A stretch of DNA of 64,000 bases from Taiwanofungus camphoratus (taxonomy: Eukaryota > Basidiomycota > Agaricomycetes > Polyporales > Taiwanofungaceae), in the NCBI GenBank assembly GCA_003999685.1, contig CP021224.1, forward strand, positions 930,001 through 994,000, written 5' to 3'. The position numbers and the translations under genes are program-made. Below are positions 1 through 11,900 of this stretch, one piece after another; positions within the stretch are counted from its first letter, which is position 1, and each line of letters begins with the position of its first letter. The notes beneath the pieces were generated by a model. The model did not search any database. It saw only the letters and a program-made list of their open reading frames with translations, and was not told the DNA's origin.

Positions 1-953
1 CGCTGCTCCTGCAGCTCAAGCAAGTAGCGCTGCTGTTGCTGCTGTTGTTGTTGCTGTAGCTGAAGGACGTGGATCTGGTGCTGTTGCTGCTGCTGGTGAA
101 ACCGCGGAGATTGGGAGTGCGGGTGCATCCGGGGCGGCGGCGTTGCTGTATGCTGAGGCGTGCTCTGCCGCTGTACCTGGCCTCGCAGCTGGCCCTGTGA
201 AAGCGCATGCGACAACGGCTGAGGCTGGTGGTGCTGAGGCTGTTGCTGTTGCTGAGCAGCGGCAGCGGCACGCATTTCCGCCTCGATCTCTTCGACGGTA
301 CGAACGCCCTTGTGAAGATTCCCCCCAATGCTGAGGCTAGTAGATGGCTGCGAAGCTAGTGCATCTGTATGAGCTGAAACATACAAGGAAGACTTTGATG
401 GTTGTTGTAGTGAGTGGTTGGAGGCGCGACTGGCACCATTGATGCGAGGAAGGACGGAGAAAGGCGACTTATCGTCCCATAGAGACTCCAGTGTATGCGA
501 TGGATGAACTGTGTATAAAAAATAAGACAGGCGAGAAGAAGAAGTCTGTGAGCATCATACGAGGTGCGCCTAGCTGAGAAACGTGGGATTCAACAGCTTG
601 CGATTTCGGTGTATTCGCATCTTGTGATAATGCAGAGGATTTTGGGTGATCATCGGATGGTAATGCAGCGGTGCCAAAGTCAAAATCTTTCCCTAGTCGT
701 CGGGGTCAACGAGAGCACTTTAGATTGAGGTCAAGGAAATGCTATACTCACCCACTTCACCGATCAGTCCGAACGTCTCGTCGTTTAATTCATCACCTCT
801 TTCTTGAAGCTCGTCCCCAAGGCCATCGTAGCCTTCCTCGCCCCAGGTGTACACAGCGATGTCTTCCCTGTGAGCACCGCCTGAACCACTCTCTAAGAAT
901 TTACGCTTGTCCCCCTCCAGATCGTTCTGTTCCTCGAAGCCGAAGAAAGACAT
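1..953 (-). CDS. PAT1: PAT1, mRNA decapping activator (5' part only)
   Basis: Pat1 links deadenylated mRNA to decapping, working with the Lsm1-7 ring and Dcp1/Dcp2 in P-bodies. The start at 953 gives MSFFGFEEQNDLEG, the usual Pat1 N-terminus. Exon 1 is 953-752 and ends at a GTGAGT donor; the next exon begins at 692 and restores the frame as EVGKDFDFG. Further on, the stretch near 280-300 reads RTVEEIEAEMRAAA, a conserved fungal Pat1 block. It is followed by a long glutamine-rich tract made of CAG/CAA codons that reaches the window edge. The Lsm-binding C-terminal half lies outside the window. Identity rests on the N-terminal motif and the EEIEAEM block. These are recalled family features, so confidence is good but not absolute. 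Confidence 0.85.
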
Positions 954-1782
954 GCGTGGAGCATTTATCCCAACAAGCTCAACCTGAGTGGCGAAACGAT
1001 GGAGTCAAAGAGAAGAACGCTGGATTATGTAGAGAAAGCGGTTTGAGAGATGTCTTTGCAGCGCTCTGAGACCGGCGCCGGTCACCAGTCATACATAAAA
1101 TGCGACTCAACGTGACACCTCCCACTAAGTACTTCAATCATTCGATAAGAGACAGCGTCCCTTGTCTATTCCATCGGTTTATGACGCTAGTTTCAAATGA
1201 TTATTTATTGACTGATATAAACCGAGATACCACTTAAATACAGTAAAACCCAGCGCAATGGGCATCGCAACTTATTCAGAACACATTTCTCCGTCCCAGG
1301 TACTGACGAAAATACAAGGTTGTACTTTGGGCAAAAAGTTGGTTGTCGACCATCTCAAAGCTGACACCGGCAGATGAACGATGAACAGAAGCTTGAATTG
1401 TACACTGGCCATGAACTCGGTGCAGTACGCTATATGATCTTGATATGACAGTTCCAGATCGTATCCTCGAAACATGGGAGTTTCTGAGATGGCCTGTGAC
1501 CTGACCTTGTCGGATGGCCTTGTACCGGTGATATCAGGGGCCATGATTGTTAGAACAGTGGGTCGCTCTGATCCTCAACAGATTGCTTCATGGTGTTTGG
1601 AAACCCAGATTGGTCGAGAGACGCTTCTGAGGCATATCGGTCTATCTGTATTTCTTTGCATGATGAGAACAGCATCCGCCGGACAGATGATACTTAATCT
1701 CCTGCAACGGCCTACTCATGGCTAGTTTTCTACTCCCACTCACAGACCTGCGATGCATTCTCCTGCGATGAATTCTCCTGCA
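954..1782. other. intergenic, nothing recognised
   Basis: This stretch separates the divergent PAT1 and DUF6534 genes. It has short open frames on both strands around 1270-1725, but their translations show no family signature, no hydrophobic pattern and no splice-linked continuation. It is best read as 5' untranslated and promoter sequence. Confidence 0.5.
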
Positions 1783-3457
1783 TGGATGTATGTCTCTCCG
1801 AATTGATTCCTGTATCTAGCTTATTTCGCAACTCTAGATTGGGCCCGGTGGCAGATGCCGTTTACTCGAAACGTATGTACTGAGCCCCGAGCCCGTGTTT
1901 CCAGCTTTTAGGCACACTATTCAACTGGGGCCTACAAGGTGTGTTGTCCGTGCAAATATGTGAGTCCAGTCTTCTTGTGACTCCGCGAGACTGTGATCAC
2001 CATTCCTGCCAGATATATACTACTTGAGCTTCCCTGAGGACCCTCTCACTCGCAAATGTTTTTGGTGAGGGCGAGAAATATCTGCTCGTGTATTCTTCTG
2101 ACTGTATGATCCAATCTAGTCTATGCAATGTTTGTCTATGAATGTGTTCAGACAGGTTTAGTATCTGCCGATGCATGGACCAAACTAATCCTTGGCTATT
2201 CCGACATCGCCGAACACTTCTCCAAAGGTTACCTGTGGTTCACTCTTCCCGTTATGTGCACAGTCTTGTCTGCTACAGTGCAAACCTATTTTGCCTGGCG
2301 CCTCTGGATGCTTTCAATGTCCCGTGTCATACCGGCGATCATCTCACTTGTAAGTTGTGATTTCCTGCAAACACAACACCGTTTTCGTAGGGTTTGATCA
2401 GAAACGATTAGTTGGCTTTGGCCCAGATGGGGGCTGGGTTCACAGCTGCAGCAGATATGAAAGTACGCCCACTATATTTGTGCTCTGCGACTTGAAAATG
2501 TTCGTCTCCTGACAGATATTTTCCAGATGCATTGGCCGATACCGAGGTATTGGGAGGCGGATCTGTACAACACTAGTATATGTGTAGGTGCCTCTTGAGG
2601 ACTGTCATTCGTTGCATATAGTCGATTATCAGCAGGTATGGTTAGCAGGGAGCGCCCTCACAGATGTGATCATTGCGGTTTCAATGACATTGACGGTACG
2701 TATATCTGAAAAATTGCAATGTATCATGATTAATATCGGTATCATGTTGCGGAAATATCCTTAGCTTAGCAAAGCCAAGACACACTATAGCCGGAGCAGT
2801 GACTGTCTTGTCAATCGACTCGTCAAAATCATCGTTGAGACTGGGACTCTAACCGGTGCGCATTTCATAACATGTCTCCGGGTCGCATTAACGCTACATG
2901 CGTATTTATTGCTTAGCTAGTGTCGCCGTCGTGACTCTGGTGCTTTTTTCCGCGCTTCCCGTAAGCCACGTTCCTCGTTCTTGGACGTTTCCAAGTGCTT
3001 ACACCTTCTAAGTACACTCTTCTGAGCGAATGCCCGATGCTCATACTTTCAAATTTGTGCGCCGTTGCCATATTATAGGTACCCGAATGATATTGATGCA
3101 TATCTACCAAATATGCAAACACTATCCTCATAGGTTTCAACAATCGCGCGTTCGTGGTTAAAGGAACGAAAGCTATCAATAATCAGTTCTCACAACAACT
3201 CGAGGCGCCCAGTGGCCCGATCGTCACCCAGTCAAGATTCGACAATGGAAATTCTTCGAACAGTCCCATCATTGTCACTGTACTCCAGGAAACTCACTCA
3301 GATGGCAATTTTACAAGTGAACAGCAGGTATGCACTAAACATGCTGGGTGAATATGAACCTGGCTTACGTTTCGCTGGTTCACCGCAGAAGGCAGAGTTA
3401 CAACTCTATGGGAAAATTGAACAGGATAGAACAAGCAGCATACCAGATGATATCTGA
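1783..3457 (+). CDS. DUF6534-type seven-helix membrane protein, exon model partly uncertain
   Basis: The joined exons read like the agaricomycete DUF6534 membrane family, whose function is unknown. Blocks in order are LFNWGLQGVLSVQ, YYLSFPEDPLTRK, VYECVQTGLVSADAW with a LWFTLPVMCTVLS helix, AQMGAGFTAAAD, VWLAGSALTDVIIAVSM, then a helix VAVVTLVLFSALP and KYANTILIGFNNRAFVV. The last exon (after an intron at about 3328-3390) ends in a hydrophilic tail with stop 3455-3457. At least six introns are needed. The 5' end is unsure: ATG 1783 is the nearest plausible start. Between about 2960 and 3105 I could not find a canonical intron joining the last helix to the NNRAF block, and stops precede that block. 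The gene may be recently decayed, or it may have an exon structure I missed. Confidence 0.6.
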
Positions 3458-4014
3458 TGTAAGTGGCGTGATGATTATGCCCTTGAAGCTTCTCAGAATT
3501 TTAGTTGGACATTGAGCATGCATCCACAGAATTAGCTTTAGGGGATGGGGCAGTGACTACCGGACCTTTGACAATGTCTTGCATGTCATGCATGCACTAT
3601 TAGATGAAGAGCGGAGATATAATGCAATATTGCTTGGAAGTAGCCACGCTGTTGATAGTGACAGTCATATCTAGATATAACTCAAGAACGTCACACAATT
3701 CAGACTGAGTTTGCTTACCGAGACTTGCATTCAGAACAATGATTTGAGGTTCATCTCAAGGAGCTATATGGTGGCCCAACTGCCCAACAGGTGCGCCATA
3801 GCTGAGAGGGCTTCAAACCGATCCTTCAGATGGTGAGGATAATGTGTTTATGACCTGTCTACCAAGTACAGAATCTATAGTGAAAAATTAAGCTGTGGCG
3901 CATACCCAGGGAGGGTCCGCGGAGGTACCCAGACCACTGCAAGCTGTGCCAGTCAGTTATAGGGTTTATCCAAGTTTCGGAATAGCATCAGGAAAATAGG
4001 TAGGATGAATAGCA
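3458..4014. other. intergenic, convergent 3' ends
   Basis: The DUF6534 gene (plus) and the F-box gene (minus) converge here. No gene, repeat or RNA signature is apparent; it probably holds the two 3' untranslated regions. Confidence 0.5.
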
Positions 4015-5649
4015 TCAAACATCGTCGTAGATAGGTTGTAGGACTTGAACCCTCAGTCGACTTATTTGGAGTCTCCACGGAGTGTAGATCATGACATGTT
4101 CAGCGATCTCTGGCCAATCCGGTAGTGTGAGAACGTCCGGATAGAACCCTCCCCGTAGTCCCGAGTTCAGAGTGAGCTTCAACAAAAGCAAACGTGCGCC
4201 AAGACGCGCGCGCGTTTTGAACGCGGGCACCACGGCCTCCTGCAAGACCTCGTTCGCGGGCCAGGCGTTGCCTTCGTCGAACTCGGACGTAAGCATCAAC
4301 GCCACAAGGCGCGGGCAGAGAATTGATGCGCACCCCATGCTAGCGTCTGCCTGCGCAGAAGGTGGCACGCGTCCGAGCGCGTGGAAGAGCGAGGCGTCGT
4401 GCGGCCCGAAGGGGTGAGTATGGGGTGAGATACGGATGGATTGCAGCGCGGGCATCGTTCCTAGTATGGACACCCAGTCGTGCTCGCTCATCACAAACGC
4501 TGTGGTGCTGATGTTGAGGTGCTGCAGGGCATGAAAAATCAGGTGCGGTCCCAAATGCCCCAGCCTGCCTTGATCTTTCTTCCCGTGAGAAGTCCATCGC
4601 ATCTGGAATGAAGTTTGGGCGGACTTGATTGCGGTATAATCGTCATCGTGCAGTATCAAACACATATGATCTAGCTTACTCGCAATATCAAGTAACGCGG
4701 GACATGGTTCAACATCATCAACTTTAGGATCACCATTAAAAGCAAGTTCGATTTGAACCGTCGCCGGAAAAGATAAACGTGACAAGATGTATGCCAGATC
4801 ATCGTATGTTGCAGATAGAGTTAGCCCTTCCAAATAAGCAAGCTCAATGTTCGAGGAATCCTGTGGATAACTGGTGCGGAGGATTGCACGTTGTATGTCG
4901 AGTTTCAACACAATCAGCGATGAACAATCGTGGAGAATTTGCAAAAGGGCGTCCATTGCAGGAGGGCGATCGTATTCAATGTCCATTTCTGTGAGGTTGC
5001 GGAACGGGTACCACGGCAGTATGACTTTGTGCGCACGAACCACGTGGAGCAGCGGACTCTGATTGACAAAGAAAGGTATCGTAGGAATCGGCTTCGGGGG
5101 CCAACTGGATTGAAGATCGAGGACACGCAACCGCGGGGCAGGAGACGTGAATGAGGAGAGAATGGTGTTCACACGTGTGGATACGAGTTGGAATTCCATG
5201 ATGCGATTACTATGGCCTGCTATTAGCTTGTCGAGCATTGCAGTGGACTCTATTGGTCTGTATTTCGTTATGAGTAATTGTAAAAGATCGAGTCCGCGTT
5301 CAGAATGGAAACTGGGATGATCTTCAAAACGAACACAGAGGGAAAGATCTCGAGAGCGCTTGAGGAACTCGCGGACCATGCCGAGGCTAGATTCTTCGTA
5401 CACATTGATCAACGCCCACAGTCGGGGGGAGCCCAGCGCGAGACGACGCCAGTAACTGCAGACATACGAAACCGAAAGCCAAGTGAATCCATTCTTGAGC
5501 GCTCTTTTGCTGATGGGTGGGCTATCAATATCCCAAGCAAGCAGAAGGAAGATCTCTTGCAGCACATCATCAGGAATGTGAGCGATGAGAATATTCATAT
5601 TCGGGGAGGGTGAGAAACCAAGAGCGCTGCTATAAGTAGCCAAAGTCAT
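4015..5649 (-). CDS. F-box domain protein, single exon
   Basis: A 544-residue intronless reading frame, unusual in this intron-rich window. Residues about 20-75 (IPDDVLQEIFLLLAW, then WLSVSYVCSYWRRLALGSPRLWALI) form an F-box-like domain of the basidiomycete kind, which binds Skp1 in SCF ubiquitin ligases. The rest is leucine-rich without clean repeats, as in the many agaricomycete F-box proteins whose C-terminal parts resemble degenerate LRR substrate-binding surfaces. The start at 5649 precedes the F-box by about 20 residues. Its substrate cannot be inferred. The family is greatly expanded in agaricomycetes, and single-exon members are common. The antisense frames in the GC-rich 4100-4600 part are shadows. 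Confidence 0.85.
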   Translation of the reverse strand: MTLATYSSALGFSPSPNMNILIAHIPDDVLQEIFLLLAWDIDSPPISKRALKNGFTWLSVSYVCSYWRRLALGSPRLWALINVYEESSLGMVREFLKRSRDLSLCVRFEDHPSFHSERGLDLLQLLITKYRPIESTAMLDKLIAGHSNRIMEFQLVSTRVNTILSSFTSPAPRLRVLDLQSSWPPKPIPTIPFFVNQSPLLHVVRAHKVILPWYPFRNLTEMDIEYDRPPAMDALLQILHDCSSLIVLKLDIQRAILRTSYPQDSSNIELAYLEGLTLSATYDDLAYILSRLSFPATVQIELAFNGDPKVDDVEPCPALLDIASKLDHMCLILHDDDYTAIKSAQTSFQMRWTSHGKKDQGRLGHLGPHLIFHALQHLNISTTAFVMSEHDWVSILGTMPALQSIRISPHTHPFGPHDASLFHALGRVPPSAQADASMGCASILCPRLVALMLTSEFDEGNAWPANEVLQEAVVPAFKTRARLGARLLLLKLTLNSGLRGGFYPDVLTLPDWPEIAEHVMIYTPWRLQISRLRVQVLQPIYDDV

Positions 5650-6188
5650 AACAGCGCTTTTTGTAATCTGGAATACACCATCGAAGGGATCTCAACGTTC
5701 ATATGATATGTACCCCCAAATTATATACGCACGATCAATTATATCCCTCGACCTTGAAAATCGACGAAACGAAATGTTTGAAGGATGTCTAGAGACTGCG
5801 GTCTAGACGTAAGTACAATAGTGGCGAATGTTTGACTGTCAAGTGGCCTTGTCAAGCGATTTACTGAGGGTTTGAGTTCAGTCATTCATTGCTTAGCGCT
5901 ACTTATGTCATTCTCTTGGTGGCCGGTGGCCATTTGTTGACACAAGGCGATTCACATGCTCGTCATCGTCCTTCATTCTTCCCTCCAATTGACTGACACT
6001 TTCCGTTTGGTCTCAGACCACTCTATGCTTGAATTGGATCGAGAGGAGATGGATTGACACTGTGGCTTCCCTCTCTACTATAGTCATGCCCATCAAGATA
6101 CAACATTCTGTCTCACTATCTTGGTCCTAAAACTGTCAATGCTTGTCATACAAAGAATGCTTGCTCGTTTGCAACAGCAAAACTTCCC
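5650..6188. other. intergenic, promoter side of the F-box gene
   Basis: No coding sequence was recognised. It is the 5' flank of the F-box gene and runs up to the palindromic element at 6189. An 8-base word (AACAGCAA) sits at 6173-6180 and again at 6483-6490, either side of that element. Confidence 0.45.
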
Positions 6189-6485
6189 GTTACATCTTTG
6201 CTTCTTTCTTTTGCTCCTTTTTTTAATTCTCTTGAAAGACAATGATTTTCCAGAAATGTTTGGTTTAAAAATGTCTAAAAATGGTTTCTGAAAGGAAAAT
6301 GTTTTTCAAGTAACAAGAAACAAAAGACTGCAAGACTGATAGGACATTTACTTGAATTTTTTTTTCTTCTAAATTCATTTTTAGTCATTTTTAAATGATT
6401 TTTTTGTCTTAATGTGTTGCAGTCTTTTGATGCTTGTGACAAGAAAATAAGAAAGGAAAGCAAGGGAAAGAAGCAGAAAGGTAAC
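6189..6485. mobile_element. AT-rich long imperfect palindrome, foldback/MITE-like
   Basis: The two halves are inverted copies of each other. Outer arms: GTTAC at 6189-6193 against 6481-6485, and TGCTTCTTTC at 6199-6208 against its complement at 6466-6475. Middle arms: TTTAAAAATGTCTAAAAATG at 6264-6283 against 6376-6395 with one mismatch. Inner arms: TTCAAGTAA at 6305-6313 against 6348-6356, leaving a loop of about 34 bases. A further perfect 13-base pair (CAAAAGACTGCAA, 6321-6333 and 6417-6429) is out of register with the others. No coding capacity is present. The shape fits a non-autonomous DNA transposon (MITE or foldback). The flanking 8-base repeat AACAGCAA would suit a hAT-type target duplication, but the ends do not sit exactly on it, so the superfamily is unproven. 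Confidence 0.65.
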
Positions 6486-7092
6486 AGCAAGAGGATTCAG
6501 TCTGAAGTCTGAAATTCTTAAGATACATAACCATCTGAATCTGGCCCACCACATCTACTAACAGTGTGGCCACTTCATATAGAGTGATACCCTGACCAAT
6601 CTTACATCAGGTCTGTCCTGCATAATGGTGACAATTATTTATATAGATGCTTCAAGACCACGTGAGAAGCATGTTGAAGATGTGCAAGTTTTTAAATCAC
6701 ATTGAATATAAAGGGGAATGAGGACTGCCTGCAAAATGTAGATATTTATGATTGTCTGGGAGGGAGTTGTACCGAGTATTATTATGACTAGATACAGAAC
6801 AGCATGAGTCATCCTGGGAATGGTTATGTCCGTTTAGTAATCTGAATGAGTCCCATGCTGTGATAAGTCCCGCAACTGCCCTGCCAAGAACGGCATCTGT
6901 GAGCAGATATCTATGAGCTGCTGTCGGCCGAATGCCGTTCGCAGTGCTATTCCCGGGGCAAAGTATCAATCGTCAGAGGCACACTGCGAATCCTGCTCAC
7001 GATATGCTAGTAGAATGCGCAGGATATTGTGTTATGCAGTCGCAGCCTTGCATCGAGACAAACCGAGGGGCGTATGGTACCCACGCAAGCCG
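6486..7092. other. intergenic, nothing recognised
   Basis: This lies between the palindromic element and the 3' end of the DUF6533 gene. The small open frames around 6697-6969 show no family signature. It probably includes the 3' untranslated region of the DUF6533 gene. Confidence 0.45.
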
Positions 7093-8556
7093 TTAGACGT
7101 CTGTGTAGTCGTCACTTGCTGACATCGAGCCAATGTCCCACCGTCCGTGCCGCTCGGCGGGATCGCAGGTATCCGTTGACAATGCAGTCATCTCTATCGC
7201 ATGTGTCGAGAACATGGCGTTCTCGCCGGCAGTCCAGGTAGACGTTTCGTTTGAATCGTGTCGGTCGGCGAGCCGTCGAAGGTTCAGCAAGACATGCGAC
7301 CCCTGAAGGGTAAGGATTAGGAGGCTGTACTGCAGTCGACACGAACGAGGGCATACCGCGGACGAGAATAGACTGAGCTCCCAGCTGGAGAAGTGATCGT
7401 GAGCCCGAGACTACGGTCTTTTACGGAAAGTGTTCGTCTCACAAAAAGCATATACCGGCTAGTGGGTTGTCGACCAGGCGAAACATGAGTGCGTTCAGTA
7501 ACATGACCGCTAGTAGTAATGTTATCAGAAGAGAGCCCGTGTACAAGAGGAGGGTGATGTCCACCGAATATAACAGCAAACGCCCATGTGCCATCTCGCA
7601 AAAGCACGAAGAGGATCGAGCTGTGATTCGAGCGTCTTCGGGAATGTCCGATACTTATGCTGCTGCACAATTTGACCAGTGTCATGGCGAAGAGGACGGA
7701 TTCGAATGCAAGGGAGATGAACCTAGTGCGTGCAATAGGTTGTGATAAATACAAGCGAGAAATGATAATGACACATACCAGTAAAGTGTAAATATATTCG
7801 GAGCATGTGTAGTGAGGCACCAACGGGTGATGAACGATGCCCGCGGGACTGAATAGACGATGATTGCGATCATGGCGATAATTTCAGCCAGAAACAGCAG
7901 CAACAGGACCGTCAGGATGGCTCTGTTGCAGTTGTACATGGCATAGACTGATCGTTCGTTATGAATCAAATGTCGTCCAGACGGCCAGCGAGAGCTGGCT
8001 TACCACGGGAGATCAAGACTATCTCGACAGCTACAGTGACACACTCCATCGCTGCCACCTGGAAGACAATCCAGCTGTGGCATCCAGCAGCAGACCATGC
8101 TACCCCCGTATGGGCTTTGGTCACGGAGATCATAATTCTTTCCCAGTTCCTCATGAGCCTCCAGGAGTCACAGAGCCGATGGCGACTCACAATTGTACAA
8201 CATACGGGAAGTGTCTTACAAAGGCGTAAACCCAGTTCATCCACAATCGCGGTGCTCTGGCAAGGAGTCTGCGTGACCTTTCGGGTCGAGTTGAGAACGT
8301 ATCACCAACCTCCAAATATGCTCTACCTGGCCCCCTCTCAAGTCACTCCGACAGAAAACGAAGATGATAGACACACACCTCCTCATCGATATGAATTATC
8401 GTATCCCATACAAGAAAACATGCGGCGGAAACGCTGGATTTGTAAGTCACTGTTGCATAGGTTCGAATGCTCAGATGATGAGGATGTTCGCGGACACCGG
8501 CAACACGAGCACATACAGTCGGTATCCCGCAACGATTCCTCAGTCGCGCTAAGCAT
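7093..8556 (-). CDS. DUF6533-domain membrane protein
   Basis: This is an agaricomycete membrane protein of unknown function. ATG 8556 opens a short exon (MLSATEESLRDTD). The next exon carries the DUF6533 signature SAACFLVWDTIIHIDEEV, an aliphatic helix with the conserved D and EV. Later exons give VYAFVRHFPYVVQ, YNCNRAILTVLLLLFLAEI (transmembrane), LLRDGTWAFAVIF, and AVMLLNALMFRLVDNPLAG. The GTWAF exon joins the AVML exon cleanly over an intron at about 7513-7580. The last exon, LLNLRRLADRHDSNE, ends in a hydrophilic tail with stop at 7093. Seven or so helices and a cytoplasmic tail are typical of the family. The antisense 209-residue frame at 7961-8590 is a shadow. Exon boundaries in the middle are approximate. 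Confidence 0.75.
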
Positions 8557-8985
8557 TCGTGGCGAATGGCTGGCAGGTAAATTATGTTGAGCTTGTCCGG
8601 GGGAAAGAGGCTGGGCTGCATGGTGCAGCTGTAAAATGAAGAAGCCATTTCCCCTGCGGGAGTGATCGGGCACGAAGTGGCCAACTTTACGATCGGCACT
8701 TGTGGCGATGCCATCAGGTTTCAGACGCATATCCGACTCGGCAACCTCGGAGCCGACTGAAACACAGAGGTTATCTTACAACGTGTTTCCTTAGCATCGA
8801 TGTCTGTTCTTTGCAAGGGCTGCTGCCATATTGCCTATACTTATATACAATGAAGCTAGAATGCAAGATGTCCATGTGATGAAACGATCTGCGTATACTT
8901 CCACAACGGGGTCGACGGGGGAACGTGTATCCCACCAATAGAAATAGGTATACCATCACGGCTGTATATTCTTTCAAGCTACACA
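8557..8985. other. intergenic between two minus-strand genes
   Basis: This 429-base gap lies between the end of GDB1 and the start of the DUF6533 gene. No further gene is seen. It should hold the GDB1 3' end and the DUF6533 promoter. Confidence 0.5.
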
Positions 8986-11900
8986 TCAGCGATCTACTTG
9001 CGTTGCAGTTGCACTCAGCTTGTGTACTTCTTCCAGGAAGTCGAGCATGGTGCTCGCGCTCCACGCCTGCGTGTTGCACGAGTCGCGGCAATATTCGCCG
9101 TCCTTGTTCGTCAACTCAGGGAGGCCAGCCCAAGGATCGTTCTGGATGTGGCGACGCGGAGTGAGCAGAATGCGATGAAGATGATGCAGCGTCTGTGTCA
9201 CATCCTGACGGTGACACGGTCAGCAGATCAGTCCAACCCATACCTGAATACATCGTTACATACCTTCTTCCCTGCTCCAGCCATCGTGTCGAAATAAAGG
9301 TAAGCCCGCAGGAAATACCCAAGAGGCCATCCCCATTCAGGTCCCTATATTTGTATCGACACTAAGCCAATCTCACATTTCAAGCTCGGATTGACTCCTA
9401 CATTGTGGTAATTTAGACCCTTTGCGATAGCAGGATCGGTCCCATCGTTCGCATTGTCGTAGTATGGCCGATATTGCATGTCACTAGGGTCTAACGTCTT
9501 CATCCCCAGGGGCGCCCGAAGAACCTGGTCGGCAAGCTTGAGCGCGAAAAGAGCATGCTCAGAATCGAATAGTTCCGGGGCGACAGTCATTGCGATTGGG
9601 AAGTTGGCCCGGAATTGATAGTCTGACCATTCCCTACCAGCCCCGGAACCATAGACATCTTTGTAGATGCCTCTGCGGTTAACGATGCTGGGATTGACGT
9701 TGTATTTGGCATCATCCGCAGGGTCTGACCGCCATTTCATCTGAGAAGCATTTTCATGTAGACGCTGCGGTATTACTCACCCAACGGCACATAATAACAC
9801 GCTTCGAAGGAGGTCTGCAGCAGATTGCCCCATTCCTTATACGTGACCAGCCGCCGCTTGCCGTCGACTGAAGCCGTGTTAAAAACGTCGCCCACAAAAT
9901 TTCGGACGTCACTTACTTCCTGCTTCAACACCTTTGAATGGGAATTTACCAGCATTCGAAAGCTCAGCCAACCATCTCAGAGTACTCTTCAGTAGCCCTG
10001 TGATCTCTATCGGCGCGCCGTCTCGCGGGGTTCCGGGAACACCTTTCGTGCCAGCCTTGATGGACTCGCCCATCTTGTCCATCCATGTGCCGCAGTTGTG
10101 TTGGTTGCCGCCAAAGATAAGGCCTGTCTCCCAATCTACCTTGATGTTGATGTTAAACCCCTCATCCTTCATCTGCATATCGAGGTTTGGACCGGCATTG
10201 TGTTCACGAAACGAGATGCCATCAGCATGGTGTTGCAATATTTCCTGGATTATCTCTGCGACAGTGCTAGAATATGCGTACGCTCGAGGATCATCCCAGG
10301 CAACCCATGTGTCACCCTTCGGGAATCTCCTCTTCACCGGCTCTGCAAGTAGAGCAAGACCGTCCGGTGCACTATGAACATAATCTTGGATGTTCTGTAA
10401 CATCCACCATGGCGAATCGCGCGAGTTATATCTGTGTCAAATGAATCAGGGAATTGACATCATACATAAAGTAAATGGGCACACACCTTGGGTTCCGAAC
10501 AGAATCGAGAAGGTTCGGGACCAGACCGTGTTTTAAAGTGGAAGCGAATGCTAGGATATGCGCTTTTGCACCACTGAAGTTCCCTGTGGTTAAGAACAAG
10601 CCACGTAGCGAGATGAATACATCTCTACCCCAACACCTAGCCCATCCAGCAGAGAAGTGCGGTAATCCAGCCGCAAGAGAAGGTGTCGGTTTTCCAGGAG
10701 CAAGTGACGCAGATTGAACGAGACCATGCATTTGAATGGAGCAGAGCGCAAGGTCCTGAGTAAAGGAGTGGCCGGTAGACACGAACTCGGAACATTGCTC
10801 AATGGCTAGCCGGCGAGACACTTTGTACGCTTCAGATATGACTATGGCAAAATACTTCGGGCGTAGGAATGGTGGGACGCTAGCCTTTATCCGCTCGAAC
10901 CGTTCTTCAAACCATTGAGCAGGTTTTGACAAGTTCGGGAATGTGCCTATCTGTCTATCACCGACAGTCAGGACGTTTGAGCGGACATGCTAAGGCGGTC
11001 CACACCTACCTAGACAAGCGAGAGTGAACATAATCGAGCGCCCAGGATCCTTCCCGCAAATGTCCACAAAGAGGATGGCCTAGGTCGTTGTAACGCATGA
11101 TGTGCCTCAATGGGTGCATCCAACCCTCGAGTCCACAATACACCAGATTACCAAGACTGGGAATATTATAGGTCCCGATCTCCCCATTCGTAGCGTCCCG
11201 CTCCTCCCCGTCTGCGCGATATAGAACCACGTTGAGGTCTACAAGGTCGAGATCACCAAACGCCTCGTCCGCGGCTGATGCACAGAATGTATCTAAAGTG
11301 GAATCGAGTTCTTGCAGGTAGGTCTGGAATAGCATGAAGCTCCCTGGTGGAAAGTACTCAGGAACAACAATCTCCGCGAAAGGCCCTTCTTGGTCAAGAC
11401 CCTGAGGCACGATGACAGCTGGCATATCCACTAGTTTTCCTGGGAGACCCCGTAGCGTGATCGGATTCTTGTCGATGTCGTAGGAGGAAATATCGATGTT
11501 AGCACCGTAGATGAACTTGGCTTTGGTTCCACGTAGCTTGATAGGACTGACTGTGAGTAGAAGATGATCAGTGCGAAGTGACTGCATATACAAGTAACAG
11601 ACGAACTGAATCCCCGATCTTTGGACCCTTTCGAAAAGGCTGTATGTGCAACAAGTAAATACCCTTTCTGAGTGGACGGTTTCACTCGATGCAGGACAAT
11701 ATACTATGTACAATCAGCAACACCGGTGTCAGCATTCTTCAAAAAGGTAAATGAAGATCGACTTACATCATTCTCCTGATGCACATGCCCTTCCTCGAAC
11801 CCCTCCAGCGCCATCTCGGTATGCAATGCATTCAACAGTCTCTTCGCCCTGGCAATCCCGCTGCGCTCTCCTAATCCTGTAACCTCGTACTTCCTCTTTT

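Noticed and set aside
7961-8590. 209-residue plus-strand open frame
   Set aside because: It lies antisense to the well-supported DUF6533 exons and has no family signature.
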